Part shown: piece after piece, positions 55,870-64,000 of the stretch | Layout of the letters: the number at the start of each line of letters is the position of its first letter | Position numbering within the stretch: position 1 is the stretch's first letter | Assembly (NCBI RefSeq): GCF_030053115.1 | Contig: NZ_CP125619.1 | Location: 5,913,001 to 5,977,000 of the forward strand | Source of the DNA: Pseudomonas svalbardensis | GTDB lineage: Bacteria > Pseudomonadota > Gammaproteobacteria > Pseudomonadales > Pseudomonadaceae | DNA: 64,000 nucleotides | Direction of reading: 5' to 3' | Position numbers and translations under genes: made by a program | The notes under the pieces: model-generated | Database searches by the model: none | What the model saw: the letters and a program-made list of their open reading frames with translations, nothing else | What the model was told of the DNA's origin: nothing

Positions 55870-57384
55870 TCAGCCGAGAAACAGCTGATAGGCCGGGTTG
55901 TCGCTTTCGTCCCAATATGGGTAGCCGATTTCTTCCAGCGCTGCGGGCACCAGGTGGCGTTCATCATGAGGTACTTGCAAGCCCGCGACCACACGACCAT
56001 CCGCCGCGCCATGGTTGCGGTAGTGGAACATCGAGATGTTCCAGCGCCCGCCGAGCTTGTTGAGGAAGTTGAACAGCGCACCCGGACGCTCCGGGAATTC
56101 GAAGCGCAGAATCACTTCATCCACCACATGAGCCGCACGGCCGCCGACCATGTGGCGGATGTGCAACTTGGCTAGTTCGTTGTCGGTCAGGTCGAGCACC
56201 GGGAAACCCTGCTCGGTCAGGCTGGCAATCAGCGCACTGCGCGGATCGTTTTCCGGATGCGTCTGCACACCAACAAAGATGTGCGCCTCGCTGCCGGTGT
56301 TGTAGCGGTAGTTGAATTCGGTGATCTGACGCTTGCCGATGGCTTCACAGAACGCCTTGAAGCTGCCCGGCTTCTCGGGGATCGTCACGGCGATAATCGC
56401 TTCGCGGCCCTCGCCCAGTTCAGCGCGCTCGGCGACGTGGCGCAGGCGGTCGAAGTTGACGTTGGCACCGGAATCGATGGCCACAAAGGTGTGACCGGTG
56501 ACGCCGCGTTGCTCGACGTATTTCTTGATCCCGGCCACGCCCAATGCGCCGGCAGGTTCAGTAATCGAGCGGGTATCGTCGTAGATGTCCTTGATCGCCG
56601 CGCAGATTTCATCGGTGCTGACGGTGATCACTTCATCGACATAGTCTTTGCAGATGTCGAAGGTGTGCTGACCAATCTGCGCCACAGCAACGCCGTCGGC
56701 GAAGAGGCCCACGGTCGGCAGGATCACGCGCTCGCCAGCCGCCATGGCGGCTTGCAGGCAGTTGGAGTCGTCCGGCTCGACGCCGATGATTTTGATCTCA
56801 GGTCGCAAGTACTTCACGTACGCCGCGATGCCGGCGATCAGCCCGCCGCCGCCCACCGGGACAAAAATCGCATCCAGACGGCCAGGGTGCTGGCGCAAAA
56901 TCTCCATCGCCACCGTGCCCTGCCCGGCAATGGTGTGGGGATCGTCGTAAGGGTGAATGTAGACGTAGCCTTTTTCGTCGACCAGTTTCAGCGAGTAGGC
57001 CAGGGCTTCCGGGAACGAATCCCCGTGCAACACCACTTTGCCGCCACGGGAACGCACGCCTTCGACTTTGATTTCCGGGGTGGTCTTGGGCATGACGATG
57101 GTCGCTTTCACGCCCAACACTTTCGCCGCCAGGGCCAGGCCTTGCGCGTGGTTGCCCGCGGAAGCAGTGACGACACCGCGAGCGCGCTCTTCGTCGGAAA
57201 GCTGCGTGAGCTTGTTGTAGGCGCCGCGAATCTTGAACGAGAACACCGGCTGCAAGTCTTCGCGCTTGAGCAAAATACTGTTGCCCAGCCGCTCGGAGAG
57301 CTGGCGGGCAGTCTGCAATGGGGTTTCTACGGCAACGTCATAAACGCGCGAGGTGAGGATCTTTTTGACGTACTGTTCGAGCAT
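55870..57384 (-). CDS. ilvA: Biosynthetic threonine ammonia-lyase
   Basis: PLP enzyme converting threonine to 2-oxobutanoate, first step of isoleucine synthesis. 504 residues, the biosynthetic (allosteric) length. PLP lysine in FSFKIRGAYNKL (about residues 47-58), glycine loop GNHAQGLALAAK region and SAGNHAQG, then two ACT-like regulatory domains in the last 170 residues (VTIPEKPGSFKAFCEAIGK; LRFEFPERPGALFNFLNKLG). Divergent from rpiA. Confidence 0.95.
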   Translation of the reverse strand: MLEQYVKKILTSRVYDVAVETPLQTARQLSERLGNSILLKREDLQPVFSFKIRGAYNKLTQLSDEERARGVVTASAGNHAQGLALAAKVLGVKATIVMPKTTPEIKVEGVRSRGGKVVLHGDSFPEALAYSLKLVDEKGYVYIHPYDDPHTIAGQGTVAMEILRQHPGRLDAIFVPVGGGGLIAGIAAYVKYLRPEIKIIGVEPDDSNCLQAAMAAGERVILPTVGLFADGVAVAQIGQHTFDICKDYVDEVITVSTDEICAAIKDIYDDTRSITEPAGALGVAGIKKYVEQRGVTGHTFVAIDSGANVNFDRLRHVAERAELGEGREAIIAVTIPEKPGSFKAFCEAIGKRQITEFNYRYNTGSEAHIFVGVQTHPENDPRSALIASLTEQGFPVLDLTDNELAKLHIRHMVGGRAAHVVDEVILRFEFPERPGALFNFLNKLGGRWNISMFHYRNHGAADGRVVAGLQVPHDERHLVPAALEEIGYPYWDESDNPAYQLFLG

Positions 57385-57484
57385 CGGAAAGCATCACTGA
57401 GCGGGTTGGGCAGGGCCAAGGAGTCTAACCCGGCTTTCGGCTGGGCGACCACACGAATCAAGAGGTTTTAGCCGGGCATGGGGC

Positions 57485-57490
57485 TATAAT
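57485..57490 (+). promoter_or_regulatory. Perfect -10 hexamer upstream of rpiA
   Basis: TATAAT, 41 bases before the rpiA ATG. The -35 at the right distance is weak (TTTTAG region near 57466), so this is a likely but not complete sigma-70 promoter. Confidence 0.5.
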
Positions 57491-57531
57491 GCCGGCCTTT
57501 CCGTTCTCCCCTTGCCCGCTTCGGAGCCCGC

Positions 57532-58206
57532 ATGACCCAGGATCAACTCAAACAGGCAGTGGCTCAGGCCGCCGTCGACTTCATCCTCCCGAAACTCGAC
57601 GACAAGAGCATCGTCGGGGTCGGCACCGGCTCCACCGCCAACTGCTTCATCGACGCACTGGCCAAGCACAAAGGCGCGTTCGACGGCGCGGTCGCCAGTT
57701 CCGAAGCCACCGCTGCCCGCCTCAAGGGCCACGGCATTCCGGTGTATGAGTTGAATACCGTCAGCGATCTGGAGTTCTACGTCGACGGCGCCGATGAAAG
57801 CGACGAACACCTGAACCTGATCAAGGGCGGCGGCGCAGCCCTGACCCGCGAGAAGATTGTGGCGGCTGTGGCCAAGACCTTCATCTGCATCGCCGACGCC
57901 AGCAAACTGGTGCCGGTGCTCGGTGCGTTCCCGCTGCCGGTGGAAGTGATCCCGATGGCCCGCAGCCACGTGGCCCGCGAGCTGGTGAAGCTCGGCGGCG
58001 ACCCGGTCTATCGTGAAGGCGTGCTGACCGACAACGGCAACATCATCCTCGACGTGTTTAACATGCAGATCACCAACCCGGTGGAGCTCGAGACGCAGAT
58101 CAACGCCATCGTCGGCGTGGTCACCAACGGTTTGTTCGCGGCGCGTCCGGCTGATTTGCTGCTGCTGGGCACCAGCGAAGGCGTGAAAACCCTGCGCGCA
58201 AAGTAA
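57532..58206 (+). CDS. rpiA: Ribose-5-phosphate isomerase A
   Basis: Interconverts ribose-5-phosphate and ribulose-5-phosphate in the pentose phosphate pathway. 224 residues. Phosphate loop [16 protein letters not shown] (about residues 27-42), active-site [20 protein letters not shown] and the catalytic lysine region [16 protein letters not shown]. Divergent from ilvA; a REP pair follows it. Confidence 0.96.
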   Translation: MTQDQLKQAVAQAAVDFILPKLDDKSIVGVGTGSTANCFIDALAKHKGAFDGAVASSEATAARLKGHGIPVYELNTVSDLEFYVDGADESDEHLNLIKGGGAALTREKIVAAVAKTFICIADASKLVPVLGAFPLPVEVIPMARSHVARELVKLGGDPVYREGVLTDNGNIILDVFNMQITNPVELETQINAIVGVVTNGLFAARPADLLLLGTSEGVKTLRAK

Positions 58207-58227
58207 ACCAAACACATAGCAAAACCT

Positions 58228-58315
58228 GTGGGAGCGAGCCTGCTCGCGAAGGCGGTCTGTCAGCCGACATTTCCATCGACTGACACGGCCTATTCGCGAG
58301 CAGCCTCGCTCCCAC
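58228..58315. repeat. REP pair in inverted orientation (REPIN)
   Basis: GTGGGAGCGAGCCTGCTCGC and its inverted copy, which differs by one base (AGCAGCCTCGCTCCCAC). It lies between the convergent rpiA and SdiA-regulated-type genes. Confidence 0.87.
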
Positions 58316-58334
58316 AGTTGTTTTGGGGTGATTG

Positions 58335-59252
58335 TTAGGGTTGTGGCGGTTTTTTGAAGACGTAGAACAGGTTCGGCTCGCTCACCAAATACATCGTACC
58401 GTCGTCATCCATGGCGATCCCTTCCGCTTGCGGCACTGTCTTCTGCAACCCCTGACGCCCCTTGCTCAGTGACATGGTGCTCAGCGGTCGTCCGTCCACA
58501 TCGAGTTCCAGAATCAACCGCGACTCATCCGACAACGCCAGCAGATGGCCGCTGCGCTCGTCGTATTGCAGGCTCGACAGGTCCGTCACGAACATCCCGG
58601 CATCGCGTTTGGGGTTGTTCACTACGTGCACCGCGTAGGACTTTTCCGGGTTGTAATGCGGAAAGCCGTGCACTTCGTAGATCAGCATCGGGTCGCGTTC
58701 CTTGGCGACAAACAACCGCTTGCCCACCGAGTCGTAAGCCAGGCCTTCGAAGCCCTTGTTGCCGCTCATGTGCACGCCAAGGGTCATCTGTTCGGCATCC
58801 GCTGCGTCGAGGAACGTTGTGTCGTTCTCCAGATGAATCTTGATCAGCCGCTGCTGACGTTCATCAGTGATCACGTAAGTGTCGGCACTAATGAATTCCA
58901 CGGCTTCAGGATCGCCAAACCCGACCAGCGCAATGCGTCGAATAATCTGGCCGTCCAGCGACAGTTCGATCAGCTCTGAGTTTTTGTTGGTGACGGTGAA
59001 CAGGCTTTTGCGCACTGGATCGAAGGTCAGCGCCGAGACATCGTCGTCCAGCCCAACAATGACTCGCGCCTCAACCGCTACCTGGTACTGATCCAGAGCG
59101 ATGGACTGACCGTTCACTGGCTGCCAAAGGGTGTGCAGGTTGAACCAGGCGCGCTCGAACAGGCGCAGGTACTGGCCGGCCGCAACCAGCGCGATCAACG
59201 CAATGACCGACAGGATCAGAATCAGGGGTTTGGGGCGGGCAAGTCGGCGCAT
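58335..59252 (-). CDS. SdiA-regulated-type beta-propeller protein (second of a tandem pair)
   Basis: A 305-residue protein of the SdiA-regulated (YjiK-like) family. It has a membrane anchor at about residues 12-30, then a predicted beta-propeller with repeated strands: VDDDVSALTFDPVRKSLF-type LDDDVSALTFDPVRKSLF, YDSVGKRLFVAKERDPMLIY, and a C-terminal GIAMDDDGTMYLVSEPNLFY. The last block recurs nearly unchanged in the upstream paralogue. Function unknown; calcium-dependent phosphodiesterase or lactonase-like folds have been proposed for propellers of this kind. Confidence 0.78.
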   Translation of the reverse strand: MRRLARPKPLILILSVIALIALVAAGQYLRLFERAWFNLHTLWQPVNGQSIALDQYQVAVEARVIVGLDDDVSALTFDPVRKSLFTVTNKNSELIELSLDGQIIRRIALVGFGDPEAVEFISADTYVITDERQQRLIKIHLENDTTFLDAADAEQMTLGVHMSGNKGFEGLAYDSVGKRLFVAKERDPMLIYEVHGFPHYNPEKSYAVHVVNNPKRDAGMFVTDLSSLQYDERSGHLLALSDESRLILELDVDGRPLSTMSLSKGRQGLQKTVPQAEGIAMDDDGTMYLVSEPNLFYVFKKPPQP

Positions 59253-59381
59253 TCGGGCAAGCTCGGAATCAGGACGGGCGGATGAAATACCACGGCAGTC
59301 TGAATTGAAGCTTAATGGCCAGTGGCCGCGGCCCCGAAGGTGTACGCCAACAGGCGACCGCGCGCCACCCTCACTGCGGGC

Positions 59382-60311
59382 TTATTTCTGTTTTTCGAAA
59401 CGGTAGAACAGGTTTGGTTCGCTCACCAGGTACAGCGTGCCCGCATCGTCCATGGTCACGCCTTCGGCGCGAGGAATGGTCTTCTTCAAACCATTGAAGC
59501 CACCCAGCAAGGTCATGAAGCTGACCTGCTCGCCCTTCTCGTCCAGCTCCAGCAACAAGTGGGAATCGGCAGACAGCACCAGGGTGTGCCCAGTGCGCGG
59601 GTCGATGGCCAGCGCCGAGAGGTTGCGGATGTCCAGTTCATCACTGAAGAGTTTTTGCTTGTCACCGGTGAGTGTCTGGCCATCGTTGCTTTTCCAGGTG
59701 AACAACGCCGGTGGACGCTCTTCACCCAGCAACATTTGCTGATTGCGCGAATCCCAGACGATGGCTTCGAACGCCTTGTTCTGGTCTTTCGAAGGACCGA
59801 GGTCGTATTTCGGGAAGTTGGCGATGTTCAGCTCGCGGGTATCGGCATCGACCTTGACGATGGAGAGCATGTGTTCGCGCTCATCGACGATGGCCAGCAG
59901 ACCGTTACCCATCGCGGTCACCCCTTCCGGATTGCTCCAGCCCACCAGCGGCATCTTGCGCAGCACGTCACCCTGCAGAGTCAGTTCGACCAGGAACGGA
60001 TTTTTGCCCATGACCGAAAACAGGGTTTTGGACTGCGGATCGTAGGCCAGGTCCGACGCTTCGTCCTTCTCCATGCCCGGCAGCACCTTGGCATCGATCA
60101 CTGCCCGGTAATTCGGCAGCCAGATGCTCTCCTGACGTTCGGCGGGGCTTTCGAAACGCTCCAGCACCCAGAGCACACCACGGTCATCCCAGTGCATCGC
60201 AAACGCGAGGCCATACACGGCGGCGGCCACTAGCAAAAGCCAGGAATACCAACGCATGACAAAGCGCGAGCGGCGGGCAGTTTTAAGCTTGGGCAGTGGT
60301 TGGGTGACCAT
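59382..60311 (-). CDS. SdiA-regulated-type beta-propeller protein (first of a tandem pair)
   Basis: A 309-residue paralogue of the next gene. Membrane anchor near residues 20-42 (WYSWLLLVAAAVYGLAFAMH) and propeller blocks LAYDPQSKTLFSVMGKNPF, VWDSRNQQMLLGEERPP, and GVTMDDAGTLYLVSEPNLFY at the C-terminus. The start at 60311 follows a short basic segment. The two genes are separated by 129 bases without a visible terminator, probably from a duplication. No enzyme motif is recognised. Confidence 0.78.
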   Translation of the reverse strand: MVTQPLPKLKTARRSRFVMRWYSWLLLVAAAVYGLAFAMHWDDRGVLWVLERFESPAERQESIWLPNYRAVIDAKVLPGMEKDEASDLAYDPQSKTLFSVMGKNPFLVELTLQGDVLRKMPLVGWSNPEGVTAMGNGLLAIVDEREHMLSIVKVDADTRELNIANFPKYDLGPSKDQNKAFEAIVWDSRNQQMLLGEERPPALFTWKSNDGQTLTGDKQKLFSDELDIRNLSALAIDPRTGHTLVLSADSHLLLELDEKGEQVSFMTLLGGFNGLKKTIPRAEGVTMDDAGTLYLVSEPNLFYRFEKQK

Positions 60312-60460
60312 CGAGGGATGCGTTCCAGAAATTCAGGCTAAGGGTAATAGCACAATTGGGACCGGCTCAGACGCCGCAAGTCCCGGAATTATCCGGACAA
60401 TATGTGAAAAAAACGGGAAATGGCGGGAAAGCCCTTTTGCGGCCGAGCACAAAAACCAAT

Positions 60461-60548
60461 GTGGGAGCGAGCCTGCTCGCGAAGGCGGTGCGTCAGTCGA
60501 CATTAAAGTTGACTGACACACCGCCTTCGCGAGCAGGCTCGCTCCCAC
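60461..60548. repeat. REP pair in inverted orientation (REPIN)
   Basis: GTGGGAGCGAGCCTGCTCGC and its inverted copy, with complementary sequence in the spacer. It lies downstream of the FAH-family gene and upstream of the SdiA-regulated-type pair. Confidence 0.88.
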
Positions 60549-60568
60549 AGGTTTTTGCGGTGTTGCGA

Positions 60569-61234
60569 CTAGCGGACGCTGCTGGTGAAGCTGCTGGCGC
60601 CTGGCAATTCAATCACCAGTTCGTCACCGACATTCAGCGGGCCAACGCCAACCGGCGTACCCGTCAGGATCACGTCACCGGCCTGCAGCGAGAAGCAGCC
60701 GGCCATGTGCTGGATCATCGGCACGATCGGGTTGAGCATTGCGCTGCTGTTGCCATCCTGGCGCACTTCGCCATTGATGGTCAGGCGGATGCCAATGTCG
60801 GTCAGGTCAGCGAACGTGCTGCCGGACACGAATGGCGCAATCACCGCCGCACCGTCGAAGGACTTGGCGATTTCCCACGGCAGGCCCTTGGCTTTCAGCT
60901 CGGCCTGCTTGTCGCGCAGGGTCAGGTCCAGGGCCGGGGCGAAGCCGGAGATAGCATCCAGCACTTCTTCACGGCTCGGTTTGGTCGACAATGGCTTGCC
61001 GATCAACACCGCGATTTCCGCTTCGTAATGCACCGAACCACGTTCGGCCGGAATGCTGAAACCACCTTCCAGCGGCACTACGCAACTGCCCGGTTTAATG
61101 AACAGCAGCGGTTCTGTAGGCACCGGGTTGTCCAGTTCCTTGGCGTGTTCGGCGTAGTTACGGCCGATGCACACCACTTTCCCCAGCGGAAAGTGAATAC
61201 GCGTACCGTCGACATACTGGTGCTGATAGCTCAT
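60569..61234 (-). CDS. Fumarylacetoacetate hydrolase family protein
   Basis: A 221-residue FAH-fold protein starting MSYQHQYVDG, with AGGAG 6-7 bases upstream. Visible: KVVCIGRNYAEHAKELDNPV, LFIKPGSCVVPLEGG, the metal-binding glutamate in HYEAEIAVLIGKPL and the C-terminal GDVILTGTPVGVGPLNVGD. Family members hydrolyse or decarboxylate acylpyruvates (oxaloacetate decarboxylase/acylpyruvase type). It is 36 bases downstream of the D-2-hydroxyglutarate dehydrogenase gene on the same strand and may process a related oxo-acid. Confidence 0.85.
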   Translation of the reverse strand: MSYQHQYVDGTRIHFPLGKVVCIGRNYAEHAKELDNPVPTEPLLFIKPGSCVVPLEGGFSIPAERGSVHYEAEIAVLIGKPLSTKPSREEVLDAISGFAPALDLTLRDKQAELKAKGLPWEIAKSFDGAAVIAPFVSGSTFADLTDIGIRLTINGEVRQDGNSSAMLNPIVPMIQHMAGCFSLQAGDVILTGTPVGVGPLNVGDELVIELPGASSFTSSVR

Positions 61235-61270
61235 TACCGACTCCTGTTTCGTAGCTCTTAAATTCAAAAG

Positions 61271-62665
61271 TCAAACAGCGAAAATTTTGCCCGGGTTCAT
61301 GATGCCGTTCGGGTCGAACACGGCTTTGACGGCTTTCATGTACTCGATCTCAACCGGCGAGCGGCTGTAGGTCAAGTAATCACGCTTGGTCATGCCCACG
61401 CCGTGTTCGGCGGAAATCGAACCGTTGTACTTCTCGACGGTTTCGAACACCCACTTGTTGACGGTCGCGCACTTGGCGAAGAACTCATCCTTGCTCAGGT
61501 TTTCGGGCTTAAGGATGTTCAAGTGCAGGTTGCCGTCGCCGATGTGGCCGAACCAGACGATTTCGAAATCCGGGTAGTGTTCGCCGACGATCGCGTCGAT
61601 TTCCTTCAGGAACGCCGGGACTTTCGACACAGTGACCGAAATGTCGTTCTTGTACGGCGTCCAGTGGGAGATGGTCTCGGAGATGTATTCGCGCAGCTTC
61701 CAGAGGTTCTGCAGCTGGGTTTCGCTCTGGCTCATCACGCCGTCCAGCACCCAACCCTGCTCGACGCAGTGCTCGAAGGTTTCCAGGGCGTGGTTGGCCA
61801 CTTCTTCGGTAGTCGCTTCGAATTCCAGCAGCGCGTAGAACGGGCAATCTGTTTCGAATGGCGCTGGTACGTCGCCGCGGGCCATCACCTTGGCCAACGC
61901 TTTGTCGGAGAAGAATTCGAAAGCGGTCAGGTCGAGCTTGCTCTGGAACGCGTGCAACACCGGCATGATCGAGTCGAAATCGGCCGTGCCGAGGACCATG
62001 GCGGTGAGGTTTTTCGGGGCTCGGTCCAGGCGCATGGTGGCTTCGACCACAAAACCGAGGGTGCCTTCAGCGCCAATGAACAGCTGACGCAGGTCGTAAC
62101 CTGTAGCGTTCTTGATCAGGTCTTTGTTCAGTTCCAGCAGATCGCCCTTGCCGGTGACCACTTTCATGCCCGCGACCCAGTTACGGGTCATGCCGTAACG
62201 AATCACTTTGATCCCGCCGGCATTGGTGCCGATATTGCCGCCAATCTGGCTCGAGCCTGCCGAGGCGAAATCCACCGGGTAGTACAGGCCTTTCTCTTCG
62301 GCGACGTTCTGCAAGTGTTCGGTGACCACGCCCGGCTGGCAGACCGCGGTGCGGTCGGTCATGTTCACGTCAAGGATCTGGTTCATGTAGTCGAAGGACA
62401 CAACGACTTCGCCATTGGCGGCCACGGCAGCGGCGGACAGCCCGGTGCGACCGCCGGACGGCACCAACGCAATTTTGTGCTCATTGGCCCAACGGACAAT
62501 GGCCTGGACCTGCTCGGTGGTCTTGGGGAACACGATGGCAGTCGGGGCCGGGGCGAAATGCTTGGTCCAATCCTTACCGTAAGCATTCAGGGAGTCGGCA
62601 TCGGTCAGCACCTTGCCAGGCTCAACCAGGGTCTTCAGCTCTTCAATCAAGGCAGGATTGGTCAT
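61271..62665 (-). CDS. FAD-linked D-2-hydroxyglutarate dehydrogenase
   Basis: A 464-residue FAD-binding (VAO/PCMH) oxidoreductase starting MTNPALIEEL. FAD segments PSGGRTGLSAAAVAANGEV and GSSQIGGNIGTNAGG-type SAGSSQIGGNIGTNAGGIKV; the C-terminal FAD-linked oxidase domain includes WFGHIGDGNLHLNIL and SAEHGVGMTKRDYL. In Pseudomonas this gene lies divergent from serA and removes the D-2-hydroxyglutarate made by SerA, which pulls serine synthesis forward. That role is inferred from the neighbour and family. Confidence 0.88.
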   Translation of the reverse strand: MTNPALIEELKTLVEPGKVLTDADSLNAYGKDWTKHFAPAPTAIVFPKTTEQVQAIVRWANEHKIALVPSGGRTGLSAAAVAANGEVVVSFDYMNQILDVNMTDRTAVCQPGVVTEHLQNVAEEKGLYYPVDFASAGSSQIGGNIGTNAGGIKVIRYGMTRNWVAGMKVVTGKGDLLELNKDLIKNATGYDLRQLFIGAEGTLGFVVEATMRLDRAPKNLTAMVLGTADFDSIMPVLHAFQSKLDLTAFEFFSDKALAKVMARGDVPAPFETDCPFYALLEFEATTEEVANHALETFEHCVEQGWVLDGVMSQSETQLQNLWKLREYISETISHWTPYKNDISVTVSKVPAFLKEIDAIVGEHYPDFEIVWFGHIGDGNLHLNILKPENLSKDEFFAKCATVNKWVFETVEKYNGSISAEHGVGMTKRDYLTYSRSPVEIEYMKAVKAVFDPNGIMNPGKIFAV

Positions 62666-62741
62666 CGACAGAACTCTCGAACAATTCATGGTCATCCTGA
62701 GAACGCTTCACGTCGCAGGAATGAGTGTTTAGCGGGGTGCA

Positions 62742-62753
62742 TATGCTAGCATA
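62742..62753. promoter_or_regulatory. Perfect 12-bp palindrome in the serA/D2HGDH divergent region
   Basis: TATGCTAGCATA with partly symmetric outer arms (GGT and ACC, 3 bases out). It lies between the divergent serA and dehydrogenase genes. It could be a regulator operator or overlapping -10 elements; no regulator gene is adjacent in the window. Confidence 0.4.
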
Positions 62754-62869
62754 CCGACCCCGCAGGATAGTGCCCAACGGCTATTCTGTGGCGACGGCTT
62801 TCTTGCCGTCCGGGTCAGCGTCTGCTGGCTATTTCCTGCCATTTTTCTCCGGGATACAGGTTTACGCAG

Positions 62870-64000
62870 ATGAGCAAGACTTCTCTCGATAAGAGCAAGA
62901 TCAAGTTCCTTCTTCTCGAAGGCGTCCACCAATCGGCTGTCGACGTCCTCAAGTCGGCGGGCTACACCAGCATCGAGTACCTCACAGGTTCTCTGCCGGA
63001 AGCCCAGCTGAAGGAAAAGATCGCTGATGCGCACTTCATCGGCATTCGCTCCCGCACTCAACTGACCGAAGAGATCTTCGATCAGGCGAAGAAACTGGTC
63101 GCTGTCGGCTGTTTCTGCATCGGCACCAACCAGGTTGACCTTAATGCTGCCCGCGAACGCGGCATCGCAGTGTTCAACGCTCCGTACTCCAACACTCGCT
63201 CCGTTGCCGAGCTGGTGCTGGCCGAAGCGATCCTGTTGCTGCGCGGCATCCCTGAGAAGAACGCTTCCTGCCACCGTGGCGGCTGGATCAAGAGCGCAGC
63301 CAACTCCTTCGAAATCCGTGGCAAGAAGTTGGGTATCGTCGGTTACGGCTCGATCGGTACTCAACTGTCGGTCCTGGCTGAAGGCCTGGGCATGCAGGTG
63401 TACTTCTACGACACCGTGACCAAGCTGCCATTGGGCAACGCCACTCAGGTCGGTAACCTGACCGAGCTGCTGGGCATGTCCGACATCGTCACCCTGCACG
63501 TTCCGGAAACCGCTGCGACCCAGTGGATGATCGGCGAGAAAGAAATCCGTGCGATCAAGAAGGGCGGCATTCTGATCAACGCGGCTCGCGGCACTGTAGT
63601 TGAACTGCAAGCGCTGGCGGACGCGATCAAGGACAAGCACCTGATCGGCGCGGCCATCGACGTATTCCCGGTGGAGCCTCGTTCCAACGACGAAGAGTTC
63701 GAAAGCCCGCTGCGTGGCCTGGACAACGTGATCCTGACCCCGCACATCGGCGGTTCCACCGCTGAAGCGCAAGCCAACATCGGTCTGGAAGTGGCAGAAA
63801 AACTGGTCAAGTACAGCGACAACGGTACGTCGGTATCGTCGGTGAACTTCCCGGAAGTGGCCCTGCCGGCTCACCCTGGCAAGCACCGTCTGCTGCACAT
63901 CCACGAGAACATTCCGGGTGTGATGAGCGAGATCAACAAGGTCTTCGCCGAAAACGGTATCAACATTTCCGGTCAGTTCCTGCAGACCAACGAGAAAGTC
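62870..64000 (+). CDS. serA: Phosphoglycerate dehydrogenase, 3' truncated by window edge
   Basis: First committed step of serine synthesis: 3-phosphoglycerate to 3-phosphohydroxypyruvate with NAD. 377 residues are present of about 409. Visible: NAPYSNTRSVAELVLAEAIL, NAD motif GKKLGIVGYGSIGTQLSVLA, the catalytic ARG region ILINAARGTVVELQALADAI, and the catalytic His in LTPHIGGSTAEAQ. The final part contains the start of the C-terminal ACT domain (HIHENIPGVMSEINKVFAEN). SerA can also reduce 2-oxoglutarate to D-2-hydroxyglutarate, which matches the divergent dehydrogenase. Confidence 0.96.
   Translation, partial: MSKTSLDKSKIKFLLLEGVHQSAVDVLKSAGYTSIEYLTGSLPEAQLKEKIADAHFIGIRSRTQLTEEIFDQAKKLVAVGCFCIGTNQVDLNAARERGIAVFNAPYSNTRSVAELVLAEAILLLRGIPEKNASCHRGGWIKSAANSFEIRGKKLGIVGYGSIGTQLSVLAEGLGMQVYFYDTVTKLPLGNATQVGNLTELLGMSDIVTLHVPETAATQWMIGEKEIRAIKKGGILINAARGTVVELQALADAIKDKHLIGAAIDVFPVEPRSNDEEFESPLRGLDNVILTPHIGGSTAEAQANIGLEVAEKLVKYSDNGTSVSSVNFPEVALPAHPGKHRLLHIHENIPGVMSEINKVFAENGINISGQFLQTNEKV

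Overview
The window is a high-GC chromosomal segment whose gene content and order (mtgA, rpoH, ftsX-ftsE-ftsY, M16 peptidase pair, rsmD, coaD, mutM, ilvD, folA, thyA, lgt, ptsP, rppH, ilvA, rpiA, D-2-hydroxyglutarate dehydrogenase, serA) are those of Pseudomonas. The many paired REP sequences (core close to GTGGGAGCGAGCCTGCTCGC) point to the P. fluorescens group. No rRNA, tRNA, CRISPR array or prophage is visible. The species assignment is inference from remembered synteny and repeat type, not a database match.

Layout. 1-5.2 kb: end of mtgA, rpoH, and the ftsY-ftsE-ftsX operon. 5.2-10.5 kb: catalytic and non-catalytic M16 peptidases, rsmD, a YheT-like hydrolase and an AraC regulator. 10.6-20.7 kb: sulfurtransferase, TetR regulator with a coniferyl-aldehyde-dehydrogenase-like gene, a Tat-signal small protein with a GMC oxidoreductase, coaD, ferredoxin, mutM, an HDOD protein and an RlmI-like methyltransferase. 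20.8-24.3 kb: an accessory operon of a 23-residue peptide ORF, a SagB-type flavin dehydrogenase, an AurF-type diiron oxygenase and a Bcr/CflA-type exporter. 24.3-31.1 kb: a DUF4153 membrane protein, ilvD, a broken phosphorylcholine-phosphatase-like gene and a cystine transporter. 31.2-32.4 kb: an IS110-family element inserted in a REP sequence. 32.4-36.8 kb: folA, a DUF2868/DUF3482 pair and two tandem EF-hand-like proteins. 36.9-43.7 kb: a 2-aminoethylphosphonate uptake and degradation cluster with a PhnZ-type HD oxygenase. 43.7-46.5 kb: cadA/cadR with a readable MerR-type operator. 46.6-54.5 kb: thyA, lgt, a TauE/SafE protein, an NRDE protein, an IS481-family element with target duplication, ptsP and rppH. 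54.6-64 kb: a HAD hydrolase, a DUF2269 protein, ilvA, rpiA, two SdiA-regulated-type proteins, an FAH-family protein, D-2-hydroxyglutarate dehydrogenase and the 5' part of serA.

Most genes are housekeeping: cell division and protein targeting, heat shock, envelope assembly, branched-chain amino acid, serine, thymidylate and folate metabolism. The most interesting accessory unit is the peptide/SagB/AurF/exporter operon at 20.8-24.3 kb. It looks like a small ribosomally templated natural-product pathway without a YcaO or other known cyclase, and all seven AurF diiron ligands are conserved in the oxygenase. The second is the IS110 element, whose ends, CT core and upstream non-coding region together allow a candidate bridge RNA to be read, with guide segments matching both the REP target and the element's own ends.
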